From contig CAXAMN010028961.1 in the NCBI GenBank assembly GCA_963970005.1, forward strand, positions 483,254 to 547,253: 64,000 nt of DNA, written 5' to 3'. Positions 34,001-46,708 of this stretch are shown piece by piece. A model generated the notes under the pieces. It worked only from the letters and a program-made list of their open reading frames with translations. It made no database searches and was not told the origin of the DNA. The position numbers and the translations under genes were made by a program. Position 1 is the stretch's first letter. Each line of letters starts with the position of its first letter. Source of the stretch: Durusdinium trenchii. Taxonomy: Eukaryota; Sar; Dinophyceae; Suessiales; Symbiodiniaceae.

Positions 34001-37000
34001 GCCGGGACCAGGAGTGGGTGTTGCGGATGCTGACTGGTTTTGACTCTTCTTGACTGTTCTTTGAGTTCAGGAACCTGAGAAGTCACCGGACGCCTTCCTT
34101 GCAGACAAGGCGACTAGTCACGTCTAAATGCCAAAACGAGGAAAACAAGTCGACCATCCGGCAGTGATTGGCATTCCGGACCTTAAGGTTATGGAACCAA
34201 ATGTGTTTGTTGTTTGCTCCATATCAGCGACATTGGGCGCTCCAAGTTGTACACATGTCGTCTTCACATTGTGTTCTTCCATGAACTGGGCCAGCTGAAC
34301 GCTGAGGCTTCTCCTGAACCGCAGCCTTTGCCGAGCTCTGCCTTTGGAAGCCTTGGTTTGGACCGTGTGGGCACTTTGCTGGCGTTTGGCTCGACCCTAG
34401 ACGAGGAGGGGCCAGGGAGGGTGAAGCTTGCGCCTGCAACAGGCAGCTAGTGAAGAGAACCCAAGAGTTGTTGACAGTCTACGTTGTCACACAGACAGAG
34501 CCAGGTGGTCTTGACAAGTGACAGTAAGCCGCTTGAAGAAGAAAAGGTAATGATGATGTCTGCACTTCAGAAAGTTCACCTTGGATGGCGGGCAAAGCAT
34601 GTCACTTTGAAACTGCTTGTTTGAGGACCCAACGACAAGGCCTCCAGCTGGGTCTTCGGATGTTTCTCCTGAGCCAAAGCAGGCGCCTGGCTCTGCCTTC
34701 GGAAGCCTTGGTTTGGACCGGGTCAGCAGTTTGCTTCCGTTCAGCTCCCCACCTGCTGCGGAAGAGGAGTGGACATGAGTGGACAGGGCTTCCGACTTTC
34801 GTTTACCTGTATCGTTTTGCAGATCGCATGCTTTTGTTTTAGCTGGCCTGGCATGACTGTGCATACCAGCCGTTGTGACAGGAGGGGGCGTTGACAGTTG
34901 AGTATTTTACAGCGACATAAGTAGCAAAATGCAGCAAGGTAAGCATAGGACTCGGCCGTCGGCCTTTGTTCTGCTCGAGGACCCAGCGAAAAGGCATCCA
35001 GTTGGCGCTGCTTCTCCAGAACCGCAGACCATGCCTGGCTCTGCCTTTGGAAGTCTTGGCCTCGACCATGTCAGCAGTTTACTGGCGTTCAGTGCCCCAT
35101 CTGCGCAAGAGGACTGGGCAAGGGCAGTTGATGTTCAATGTGTTTTTAATAAGTGCTGGATCTCTTCTTTGTCGGACAGTTGTGTTTCAATCTAGGTAAG
35201 TAGCTACTGTAGGTTGAATGGCGCGTTGTGTGCATATTTACTTGGTCAAAGGCTCAAAGTTGCCTTTGAACCGAGTACCATTAATAGCAGTATCAAGAGG
35301 CCATTATGGCAAGTGACAGTAAGCCGCTTGAAGAAGAAAAGGTAATGATTATGTTTGCATTTCAGAAAGTGCACCTTGGATGGCGGGCACAGCATGTCAC
35401 TTTGAAACAGCTTGGTTTGAGGACCCAACGACAAGGCCTCCAGCTGAGTCTTCGGGTGTTTCTCCTGAGCCAAAGCAGGCGCCTGGCTCTGCCTTCGGAA
35501 GCCTTGGTTTGGACCGGGTCAGCAGTTTGCTTCCATTCAGCTCCCCACCTGCTGCGGAAGAGGAGTGGACATGAGTGGACAGGGCTGCCGACTTTCGTTT
35601 ACCCGTATCGTTTTGCAGATCGCATGCTTTTGTTTTAGCTGGCCTGGCATGACTGTGCATACCAGCCGTTGTGACAGGAGGGGGCGTTGACAGTTGAGTA
35701 TTTTACAGCGACATAAGTAGCAAAATGCAGCAAGGTAAGCATAGGACTCGGCCGTCGGCCTTTGTTCTGCTCGAGGACCCAGCGAAAAGGCATTCAGTTG
35801 GCGCTGCTTCTCCAGAACCGCAGACCATGCCTGGCTCTGCCTTTGGAAGTCTTGGCCTCGACCATGTCAGCAGTTTACTGGCGTTCAGTGCCCCATCTGC
35901 GCAAGAGGACTGAGCAAGGGCAGTTGATGTCGAATGTGTTTTGAATAAGTGCTGGATCTCTTCTTTGTCGGACAGTTGTGTTTCAATCTAGGTAAGTAGC
36001 TACTGTAGGTTGAATGGCGCGTTGTGTGCATATTTGCTTGGTCAAAGGCTCAAAGTTGCCTTTGAACCGAGTACCATTAATAGCAATATCGAGAGGCCAT
36101 TCTGGCAAGTGACAGTAAGCCGCTTGAAGAAGAAAAGGTAATGATAATGTTTGCATTTCAGAAAGTGCACCTTGGATGGCGGGCACAGCATGTCACTTTG
36201 AAACAGCTTGGTTTGAGGACCCAACGACAAGGCCTCCAGCTGGGTCTTCGGGTGTTTCTCCTGAGCCAAAGCAGGCGCCTGGCTCTGCCTTCGGAAGCCT
36301 TGGTTTGGACCGGGTCAGCAGTTTGCTTCCACTCAGTTCCCCACCTGCTGCGGAAGAGGAGTGGACATGAGTGGACAGGGCTTCCGACTTTCGTTTACCT
36401 GTATCGTTTTGCAGATCGCATGCTTTTGTTTAAGCTGGCCTGGCATGACTGTGCATACCACCCGTTGTGACAGGAGGGGGCGTTGACAGTTGAGCATTGT
36501 ACAGCGACATAAGTAGCAAAATGCAGCAAGGTAAGCATAGGACTCGGCCGTCGGCCTTTGTTCTGCTCGAGGACCCAGCGAAAAGTCATCCAGTTGGCGC
36601 TGCTTCTCCAGAACCGCAGGCCATGCCTGGCTCTGCCTTTGGAAGTCTTGGCCTCGACCATGTCAGCAGTTTACTGGCGTTCAGTGCTCCATCTGTGCAA
36701 GAGGACTGAGCAAGGTGACAGTGTGTTTCAGAAAACATGTGCCGTGTTTACTTGCATACATGGTGCTTGATGAACTTGCTCTGCCGACTCAATTCACTAT
36801 AGCATTGAGATTGAGGCAAGTGAAGGGACTCATCCGGAAAGAGATGAGCTGCCCAAGGTTCACTAAACCAACCTTGCACATTTGACATGGCTCAGGTAAC
36901 ACACTTTCAAGTCGGTTGCCTCAGGACCCCAGGAAAAAAGCAGCTGGACCTTCGGCTTCCCCTGAACCACAGCCGCCTGGCTCTGCCTTTGGAAGCCTTG

Positions 37001-40000
37001 GTTTGGACGTCAGCAGTTTGCTCGCGTTTGGCTCGACCCCTGCAGAAGAGGCGGGAAGACGAGTGGGAGGAGTGGTGAGAGGAATGGACGGGCCACTTGC
37101 CAAGCCACTCACCGATCGAATTGACAGAAGAGTACGGAAGGTTGGTCAATTAGGAGGAATTCGGGGATCTGAACAGTTGTCAACTGTTTTCTAATCGATT
37201 TCATGTAGCTTTCACTGAACATAGCTAAACATCAGAAAGCTTTTTCCTACTCGGGCTTAGCTGATTCAAAGTTGTGGGAACCACCCCGGTCGATGGAAAG
37301 TGCATGTTTTACATCTTAGCGAGCTACAGCTCTTTGTTGTACAGTGCAACCTTCGACTTTTTGACTGCTTGGGACGATCATTACCCACTATGTTACAATG
37401 ATTTGCAATGTAACTTAATGTTTACCCACCCTTAGAGACAACATGTCTTGACCTCCCTACATTTGGAAAGCAGCAACCAACAAGGCAATGCACACCAATA
37501 ATCACCAATCATTTGTTGTACTATATACTAAGCACTCGTTTCCCATTGCCGCATCCTTTGTGCAAGGGTGCTATATTTGGGAAAGTGATCCTTCGACGAC
37601 CAACAAAATCTTCTACCTTTGCATTACCGTTGCATCTCTATAGGCTCTATTTAGTTGGACGAACATGTGCACTATGATGCACTCAGCAATGCACTACCAT
37701 GTTTGGGGGGATGGATTCGGGGACCATCACTTGTCAAATCTACATACCCCCAGGCACGACAATCAAGAACACATTTGCCTGGTTTCTGCTTAGAGTGATG
37801 TTTACTTTCCCAATCCTTTTTCCCAAGAGTGAACCCCCAGAATTGGGAAAATGTGTTATTTTGCCGTCCTGGCGAAGACGGACGCATCGCCTCGTCACCA
37901 GGTTCCGCCGCCACGGCACACGCCGCCACATGCCTCACGGCCGCCGGAGGACAGGGAAGGCAGACTCGTGATGAAATCAAATCCGCCCAACTAGAGATGC
38001 TTGACCATCCTGGTTCTGAATCCCTAGGGCCCTCACATACAAAGACGCTTTTCGACCTTGTATGTTGTATCTTGACATGTTCTGACATGTTCTGGTGTTT
38101 GTCATGGGTTGTGCGTCGCAACTGCCATTGAACGACTCACCGCGCCTCATTTGGAGCTGTTCCTACCCTAAACCTTCCAAAGTGTCAGGCGGTTAAAGGA
38201 TAAAGGTATATAAGCAAAGTCAGCTTCCGTGGATGGTCCACGGCACGGCCGACTGAACATAGACCTCACACGGCGAAGCCTGGATTCTGCTGCCTCAGGA
38301 GCCACCCGAAGCCTTCGCCAGCCTGTTTGAGCATGATCCTTTGCAAGAAGAGGAGTTGGACGAGGTGTGGTGTGACGGCCGAGGGGCCTCCGCCCCCGAG
38401 GGAGACGGCCGAGGGACCAGAGTGAGACGGTCTTCCCATGTGGATCTTGTGGGGGTAGATGTTAGATTGTGGGGGAGGGCGCGGATGCCCAGAATCTGTG
38501 ACCCTCAAGGCCTGTATACAAGGCCTGTATTCGTTTGGGTATGTCACGACTTGGTCCACAGCTCTTCCCCCAATGGAGAGAGTTGTGGGGTAGGTGGGGA
38601 TTGCCCCTAAGATCTTGCCAAGATGCTGTAAACGAAAACCTGTATTGACCGGGTGCCATGGATCCATTGACGATCACTCCAGGTTCCCACCGCCGCAAAG
38701 CCTCACCTGATCCGCCGGGACCTGCAGAATGAGGAGGAGCAGCCACTGGAGGAACGTGCCACTGCGTTGCCAGGAGAACTGGCCACTTTGCTGAAACAGG
38801 TCAGGCCCTATGCTCATCCCACATGTGAAGTGGATCACTTGTGCTCATGGCCGGTTGGCACGAGGATTTGCAGTCATGTCTCCATTGAATGACAGTTCCT
38901 TGAGAATTTGAGTGGCACTGTGGTTAAACTACCAACCATCATCAACCATCCAAAAACAGGTGTTTGAGATGTATGCAGGGACATTCTTGAGCATTGCAAA
39001 TGCTGTACTACTGCTCCAAGCTGTACAGAATCCACTTGGAATTGTATAAGCCACCAGTTTTCTAGCCGCAGTGCGGAACATTCCCAGACACTCCATCTAA
39101 TATGTAGACCTATAATGACATATATATATATATACATTGGAGTTGTTGGAAAGGCGGAGTCAATGTAAATATTCTAGGGCCCGTGGAGTGTGGGATTGGT
39201 TGGCAGCTTTGCTGAGCTCTGGGGGGGGTACGACGAGACTTCAGGACGTGCTGAGACATCAGACCCGCATCGCTGGAAGGGGACTGGTGTGCATGGATCA
39301 AACCTTCCAATCTTCCAGCCTTTGTAGATCCATGATCCAATTTTTATGCGATTTTCGGGGAGTTGTTGAAATGCTTGGCATTTAAAGATCAACAGTCCAA
39401 GCCAAAAAAAGCACAACAATGATCGCGATGCCTTTTTGGGGGAATGCTTGTTGAGTGTTACATCATGTTACCCTTCAACTTCAGGCCGCCTTTTTTTCTG
39501 TGCACGCCGCCCACGCACAGGTGGAGCACGAGGTTGCGCACGAAGATGAGGCATCCGCATCGGGAGGTTGGACGGACACTTCACAGAGCGTTCGGTGGAG
39601 GCTTGTTGACCTCTCTAAGTATCTGAAATTGAAGTATGACCCACGCAGGAAGCCGAAAACAAACGTAACTGACAGATAGTCATAATTGTACAGTTCATTA
39701 CAGTTCTATCAATGTGTCGTACTAGTGTCGTACTATTGAACCTTCGCGTGGCGCTCAGGAGCAGGTGCCAGAGCCATACTTGCTGGAGCTCAGCAGCCAT
39801 GGTGCGCCATCGACCGAGCTCGCGCGGTCTCCGGGACGTCGGACGGAGCCGGGTCCGTGACGGGGAGACCTCGGTTTTTTTGCCGGTGGAGTGTTCGGTT
39901 TCAACCGCGAGGTAGCTGGGTACCTCCAACATGAGCCTGGAATCCTTCAGCTGGAAGGAACTTGCGAAACCTTCCACGCCTCATCCTGGAAAGTAAAATA

Positions 40001-43000
40001 TCTTCCCACATATTCACACCCTTAAGCACAAAAACAACTGGAAAACACACCAAAACTATCCAAAACTCACCACACACGAAACTCATGGAAGTCTTTTAGG
40101 GAAAGTGAGTGAAACCATCCCATCCCTCAGGTATGGTTTCACAGTGGGCGCCCTTCTCCTCCTATTTGGGCAGCGACCTGAAGCTCACCGCCCCGCTGGC
40201 CTCGCCTCCGGGTCCTCTGTTTGCGCTGCCTCCGGATTCGGCCAAGCGGATGCCAGAAGGCGCCCCTCCAGTGAGCCGAGGGGCACATGGGGTGGGTTTG
40301 TTTGCAAGTTTTGGGGTACTGAGTTCTCAAAAGAACTGTAGATATTTTGCTCGAAGTTCTTTGGTTTCCATGCCTTCGTTATTCGGTGGGTTTTTGTGGT
40401 GCAAGTTTTGGGAACATCAGCGATGCAAACATCAATGGTGAGACCTCTAACCTTGCCACTGCCACACTCCACGGGACTGGAATACCGATGAATACCGCAT
40501 TTACCGCGGTCATTATTGACCTACAACGACCATCAAAGACCTACAGTTGACCCCAGGCAAAATACACCCCCAGAGTCTGCAAGTCTGCCAATCTCGGGTG
40601 TTTGTTTCGTTCTTCCTCACCCAGGCTTCATCGCGTTGTCCGTGCAGCACCACGAGTCCGTGAGCGATGCCACGGCCATCTCTGTGGGGAGGTGGGAGAT
40701 GGGGAGAGAGGTCGGAGAGAGGAAGGTCGGTTTTGGAAGGTCGAAGTAGATCAGGGAACCTGGAGAAGTCCAGAACCATACCCTCCAGTACTTTGGGATC
40801 TCCATTGGACACCCATTGAATGCTTTTTTTTGCATGCTTATTGTCCTGGCATGTCCTGGCAAGCCAAAGATTTGGGACATTCTCAGGGTACGGCCGTCTA
40901 CAGATGAATGCCTATGATGGCTCTGACTATGAAAATGGAGAGATGCCCTGGTCCCTTAAGGCTTTAACTGGTTGGTACTATCCTTGTGCAGTGATGTTGT
41001 TGCTGCCCTATCTTGAGACGCATCCAAAAGCGTTAATTGCCCACAAAAACTGGTCGATTGCAAGTACACCCGCTGCACGAAATCGCCAAAGATGGGATTG
41101 TTGACCAGTGGGATGACCGCTTTTCAGTATTGTCCGTGATAACAGTGGGACTGTGGATGAACACGCACATGACGAGTCTTCATGAATGTTCCAACATCTT
41201 CACCGGACGCCTTTTTTTGGGGCGTCGCGGCCACCAATGGCTGCGTTCGGCTGCGGATGAACAGTGGGCCGACTTCGAGATGCGCTCATCGCCAGGTATT
41301 TCTATTTCGATGCGGCGGACTATCCCAGCTTCGAGTTCACGAGCTACCCGTGCACCTGTGAGCTTTGGCGCCACGGACGCCTTCACTGGACTGGGCAGGT
41401 GCAATTGAGTTTGGGTGTCTTGGGCGAGCCGGCCACAGTGTGGAGCAAAGGTGTGAAACAGTGTGAATGTTTCGATATCACGTCTTAGAGTACCTCAACA
41501 AATATAAGCATGCATGCATGTCAAATGTTATACATAGGTATTTCAGCTGCTATGTTGGAATTTGAGCCCACAGTTTTGAGTGGGATATGCTTCTAGCATT
41601 TGCGTTTGCCTCCTAGAAATGCAATTGGGTAACTGGCTTTCAACAATGTTGCAGATACATGTGAAGGTTCGAGAAAAACAATATGCCTACCACCCACCCT
41701 GTTGGGGCACATAGGGTCTCTGACTTTCATGATGCCATGTTCACACAGTTTCGATGCAACAGCCATCCCCCAAAAAACCAGGTGTTTGTTCTTCCAACTG
41801 CCTCCCTACCAGCCATGGGCCATGCCTTCCTCTTCCAAAACGCCTGCGCTTCCTGCCTTCCTCAGGCTCCTATGGCGCCGTCGACCTTGAGGATCTCGCG
41901 TGCGCGGCCGGGCGCCGGGCACCGGCCAGCGAGTCGCGACCTGGAGACTTCGAGGTGCAGAGCCGCCGGGTTGGGGATTCAGCAGATGGTCAATAGTATG
42001 AGTAGTATGAGTGAGCCTGGTTTTCAGTGGCTGGTGCTTGTATACCTTAATTTATTGTATTAATGGTTTAATTGACGTTTCCGATGAAAAGTCGAGTTTT
42101 TGTTGGCAAGTTCACATCTAATTATTGTATAGAGGTGCTGTCAAAAATGGGCATGTCAGCCCGAGTCAGCCCTTATGGGTGCCCAGCAGGGTTCTACCTT
42201 TCAATTCATACACTTTGAGGCACAAATGCTCACAGAAACTAAGCCTCAAAGGGCAAAAGACACGGAGCACCATGCCTGTGCGTCGTGCTGTTGGCTGCAT
42301 GAGGTGGGGGACCTGATCTTTGTGATCGGCTTCCACCGGAACTGGGCCGTGTCGGTGGGAGAGCACACGCCCTTCGAGGAAACCGACCGCCGTGTTCTTT
42401 GCCGAAGCGAGACGAGCCGCTGTGCTGTCGGGTGGTTGTTTTCGCCATGTTCGGACACCCGGGACCAGCAGGAGGTTGTTTTGCGCATGTAGACTCGTGT
42501 TGTCGAGAAGGGGTCAGGGGTCCGATAGGGTCATAGAGTCATATAAATAAATCTTGGTTTTCGGATGGGAAGAGTTGCTACAATAAACTTATTATGACTT
42601 ATTAGCTTTGATGTGATTTTAGTGCACACGAGCGCAGGAGAATCTCCGTGGCTACCAGCGGATGCTGAGAGTTGGCAAGAGCGGCGCAGCAAACAGAGAT
42701 GAACTTGGAGATTTAGGCGCCTTTCAGGGTCCAATCTTGAAAGGCATATGTCGGTGTGGCTCGCAAAGTATGATGATCCAGAAGCTGCAGGCGTTGGTCT
42801 TTCCAAGGGTTTATTGACACCCTCTCGTCGAAGAACGAAAGATGTGCGTACAGGTAAGCAGCGATTGCAAAGACGGCAGAAAGGAATTAGACCGGGTGAG
42901 ATTCACTGGCCATATGTCGCATTGAAAGGGTTGTTTTTGTTGCAATTGACAACTTTTTTCCAATGCCAATTGGGCATCATGCACTTGGATATTTTCGCTG

Positions 43001-44732
43001 GACACATTGCACTTTTTGAGACGAGTAGCGATGCCCATTGCATGCCCCAAAGGCCTGCCACCAGCATCACAACATATCACCACCATCCCCCAGACCCCAT
43101 CACTATCACATACCTGCAACCTCCGACCATCATCCCACCTGCCCCAGCACCCAACTAAATTCCACTCACTCACTCTCACGATGTCTCACCTCCCGCAAAA
43201 CCGCGCGGGCTAGAACTGATCCGACTCGCACGTCGCGAGGCCTCCGAATCCACTTGGACACGGAGGTGGATGAGGCCGAGCTGGCGAAGGTTCGCCCCGT
43301 CGAGAAGGTCCTGGAGCCTGCTGGGCCGTTGGACCAGCGGCTTGGGGCGGCCGCTTGGGATGGTGTGAGCGGGGTGGATGGGGAGGTAGATGGAGCGATG
43401 TGTAACTGTTGGCCGAATGAGAGGACTGTGGGGGGTATGGGTGGGATGATGGAGTAGGTGTGGTATGGTGAGGTGATGGGATGGTGGAGCGGTTGGAAGC
43501 GCACAGGCTTGAAGTTCAATCTCTTCAGGCCCAGGCAGTTGAGGCCAGGGGGCAACAACGATAGTTCATTCCAGTGGGCATGGGACGTGGCCCCAAAGTA
43601 GATCTTGAATCTGGGTCTTCTTATACGTTCCAAAACATAATGGAATTCACTCACTTTTCGGTGATTCTCTCTCATATTCGGGGGCTGGATTTGACACGCC
43701 ACTGTTGCCACTCCCAGCCTACTTGCAGACTCTTTACTCTTTGATCCCGCCAGCCTGGCACAGAGAATCATCGCTTCAAAGCACTCAGCCTGATCCCTGT
43801 GGATCAGCACAACCCGCCGTGCCGCACGTCCTTCACCCAGGCGAACTTGTCCCGTGAGAACAGTCTGGCGCTGGCGGGCCTCGATGAGGTCGCCGAGGAA
43901 ACGCTCGAGAACCGCGACGGAGACGCCGGCCCGGCGGTGGCTGCGGTGCGGAGCAGCTTCGCGTGGGCGGCCAGGAGGAAGGAGTTGCTCAGTGGCGGTC
44001 ACCTGGAGTGAACATGGGAAGTGAGGTGAAGTGAGTGTCGGTGGCCTATTCCCCTATAAACATTTATGTCTATGAGCCAATGAGTGGCCACAGTGAACTG
44101 AAGTACCACCCTGCAGTGCGTGGATGAGTGGATCATGAGCTTGAATTTCCACTTTAAAGCACATTCGAGTGACACTTATGATGCAATTTGCGCCGAGTCC
44201 GACAAGGGGCCCAGGTGGACCATGCAGCTTATCACAATTATTAATACCAAGAAGATCGGGAACCGAAAGATCCAGCCTTTTTGGGGGATTTGGTTTTTCT
44301 CATGCTGAGAGGCTGAGGGGCTCCAAAAATGGCCTTCCCTGGTTGAAAGGGATGCCACCGAAGCAGTCGTCCGCTGGTCGCCTCTTCCTCTTCCCATGGT
44401 CCGCTGGCCGCTGCGAGGATTGAAGAGCGTTCAGAACCGATGGGAGATCTTGAACCTTTAAGCTTTAGTAGCCAGAAGTTTCGGCCACACGTCGGACACC
44501 AGTGAGACCCCCTGCACATGGCATTTAGCAGACGCCAATGAACACACAGCTCCGACATGCTCCGACACTTAGTATGTGTCACAAGATGGAAAGTCAGCAA
44601 GGGACCCTTGACACTTCACCAGGTACCATGTCCTGCCAAATTGCCCTGCGGGTGGTCTCAGTCCCGGTTCTGCCCCGCCAAGCGGGGTGGACGGCACAAC
44701 CGGAGAAGAAAACGGCGGATGACGCTCCGGAG
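31072..44732 (+). CDS. Large modular-repeat protein with repeated SAFGSLGLDxVSSLLAF exons (unrecognised)
   Basis: Exon 31072-31149 starts with ATG (MAWLQQVSARLTGRSG). Next come phase 0-0 exons 31584-31676, 31881-31937, 33109-33219, 33843-33905, 34307-34405, 34626-34766, 34980-35111, 35422-35562, 35776-35907, 36218-36358, 36572-36703 and 36925-37050. All but 31881 encode a variant of one module: a basic/proline start, SPEP, SAFGSLGLDxVSSLLAF, then an acidic end cut at Glu. Further exons keep phase: 37902-37949, 38299-38364 (EPPEAFASLFEHDPLQEEE), 38683-38799, 39521-39550, 39759-39852, 40131-40259, 40625-40691, 41296-41450, 41866-41954, 42304 on (VGDLIFVIGFH), 42638-42674, 43240 on, 43841-43994, 44623-44732. 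The middle and C-terminal parts are acidic and partly helical. I do not recognise the family. Being one gene is inferred from phase continuity; exons 39521 onward are less certain, and the stop is not located. Confidence 0.5.
32658..32696. repeat. Perfect 16-bp inverted repeat, 7-nt loop
   Basis: TGGCCGGTCCACTGAG and its exact complement CTCAGTGGACCGGCCA are separated by ACAGATG. The hairpin would be G+C-rich and stable as RNA or as a cruciform. It lies in an intron of the modular-repeat gene between exons 31881 and 33109. Confidence 0.8.
34516..36715 (+). repeat. Tandem duplication, 796-bp unit, two full and one partial copy
   Basis: Copies begin at 34516, 35311 and 36107 with the same AAGTGACAGTAAGCCGC; spacing is 795 and 796 bp. 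Each unit carries two exons (types A and B) with their introns, so the duplication added exon pairs without shifting frame. The third copy stops after exon B at about 36715. Copies differ by only a few scattered bases over 600-796 bp, so the event looks recent. Within exons the few changes include Gly to Glu in copy 2 (AGSS to AESS). Confidence 0.92.
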
Positions 44733-45575
44733 GTGAGGGGCACTTGGAGGAAGTCAGGGTGTAAGGTTGTGGCAAGAGGAAGCTCCCATGGCCAGAGGAG
44801 TGCATGGAGATCACATACCTGACATCAGCATACTTTTTGGAATAGATTCATGGTAGATCATGGTAGTATTCATGGCATGTTCTATGATTCTATAAAGGTG
44901 TACGCGGTGTGTGATTCATTCCGGCACACTTCGATGATGGCACAGCTTTCTATGTTCACCCCAGCTTTTCAACGATAGTGACAATATGATGTTCAATGTT
45001 CATCTCATTCATGACACTTCGAAAGATCAAGAAAGCGTCCTGGTCGTGCAGGCCACTGCATATTTTTCCATGGCCCCAGAAATGCTTTTGGAGGGTGTTC
45101 CAGCCCCAAAAGCGTGCTCGAGTGGTTGGTCTTTGATCGTTTCATAAAGCTAACCGGCCTTCCTGACTCTTCTATTTTTGATGAAAGAGTGGTGGTCAGA
45201 GATCATGGCGTCATAGCCTTTACTGGCGTCAGGCACCACACACCCGGGTGTCCAGCTTGCTGGCAGCATCATGTGAGTGCAGAACCCAGGTGTGTGCCAC
45301 TCATCCGTTTTCTGAATCGGCCACGGAGTCAGCGTTTCGCAAAGTTGTGTGTTTTGGTTCGTGGTACGAACAATGCATAGCAGTGGCCAGCCACTTGCAG
45401 ACTTACTTTCCCGCTTTCTCATTCTCCAACCCATGATTTCGCCAAAGAGCATCACGAGCCGCCCGTAGCCTGATGAATCATCAGAATCCTTTATGAGGGA
45501 GTACTCTTGGAGCTGCATATATAGACCAGGCAGATGCTGCCCGGGGGTCTTGTTTTCGAGTTGATGCCCTCACAG

Positions 45576-45586
45576 CTTGGCTCAAG
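45576..45586 (+). other. Weak match to the 3' end of the dinoflagellate spliced leader
   Basis: CTTGGCTCAAG matches the last ten bases of the known dinoflagellate spliced-leader sequence, but the upstream bases do not match. Listed for completeness; a chance match is likely. Confidence 0.1.
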
Positions 45587-46145
45587 ATTGCTAGCAAGGA
45601 TTAGCTGCTTGAGCCATGGATGATGAACCCGAGACTTGTCAGTTGGATTGTTTGAAGACAGTATCAGTAGTTTCACCTGCATTTCAAGCTGCTTTCTTCC
45701 TTTTTATAAACATCAGGTCGGTAGTATTTGCCATGGCTTATCCCGACCGCGAAAAGCAAGATGAAACAGTGAAACACCCTGTTTGGTGCTGAAGGGGCAA
45801 AAGATGGACGTTTTACGTAGCTTGGTGAAGTCTACACGAGTACCTTCCTTAGAGCCCATCACATTCGACAGGCAGAACCGTGTTGAATTCGACACGTGCC
45901 AGCCTTTTTGGAGCCAGACCCACATTCGTGTTGAGCACCATCTCGTGCCTGTGCTGCTGGCGGCACATGGTAAGTCATTGCAACCGAGTAAAGACAACCG
46001 TTTGGTGCTCCGACCAAGACAAACAGAACTGAAAATAGACCAAAGAACTACAAAAAGAATCAAAAGAACCTCTTCAAACGTGAAGCACTCAACCGAACCC
46101 TCCATGAACTCTTCTTCCATTTTTCACCCCAACCGACCGTCCTAG

Positions 46146-46296
46146 GAAGTGACCCATGAAGACGGTGGCCGTGGGCCTTCGGCTGGTGGTCGCCCCCGGG
46201 GCCCTGTCACCGGCGGGTGGGGCTTTGACGATGGCGGCACCAGCAGCACAGGACCACGGATGAGCGCCGAGCCGCCCTCGCCGCCGGCGCGCAAGG
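46146..46296 (+). CDS. Candidate exon (Gly/Pro-rich with GWGFDD)
   Basis: CCTAG|GAA...CAAGG|GTGAC encloses an open frame starting EVTHEDGGRG and containing GPVTGGWGFDD and SAEPPSPPARK. The phase 0 entry fits the phase 0 end of exon 44623-44732, so it may continue the modular-repeat gene. Another frame is also open from an internal ATG but ends within the exon. Confidence 0.4.
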
Positions 46297-46480
46297 GTGA
46301 CTTTGGCAGAAGAGAGTGGAAGGGGGAGAAGGAGAAGGAGAAGAAAGGAGCACTGAGTGGCATTGAGAGGTTGATGTTGTTTTGTGTTTTTTCTCCGGAT
46401 GAGATTGTATACCTTTGGGGAGAAGTTTTAATGGTTGTTTTCGTTGCGGGGCGGCTGCCTCAAGCTGCAGCAGATTTCAA

Positions 46481-46605
46481 GGACGACCCACTTAACTTGG
46501 ACGCCCCTACAATATCGGACGTCAGTCCGGACGCCCTGTCTAACGCGGTTGTGGACCTGGCCTTGCTGCAAAATCTATGCATGGCGGCATGGAGGGGCCG
46601 TTTTC
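46481..46605 (+). CDS. Candidate exon
   Basis: TTCAAG|GAC opens a phase 0 frame reading DDPLNLDAPTISDVSPDALS and on through NAVVDLALLQNLCMAAW. Acidic then helical. The 3' boundary is not fixed (GGAGG near 46595). No family recognised. Confidence 0.4.
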
Positions 46606-46677
46606 CATGGGGTTGTGATGTGATGCTGGAGCGGTGGGAATGGTGATCGAGCGCCACCCTCAATGGCTTGAACCAAG

Positions 46678-46708
46678 TCGGGGAGAGAGAGGGAGAGAGA
46701 GAGAGGGC
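46678..46708. repeat. GA-rich microsatellite
   Basis: GGGAGAGAGAGGGAGAGAGAGAGAGG, imperfect GA repeat in an intron or spacer. Confidence 0.8.

Noticed and set aside
42304..42420. Starch/glucan branching enzyme C-terminus
   Set aside because: GDLIFVIGFH recalls the family, but no catalytic (alpha/beta)8-barrel motifs occur in upstream exons.
43166..44002. 278-codon minus-strand ORF
   Set aside because: Overlaps two + strand exons with better boundaries and composition; the minus reading has no domain.
45576..45586. Relict spliced leader
   Set aside because: Only about ten bases (TTGGCTCAAG) match; the preceding bases of the leader are absent, and no gene start follows.
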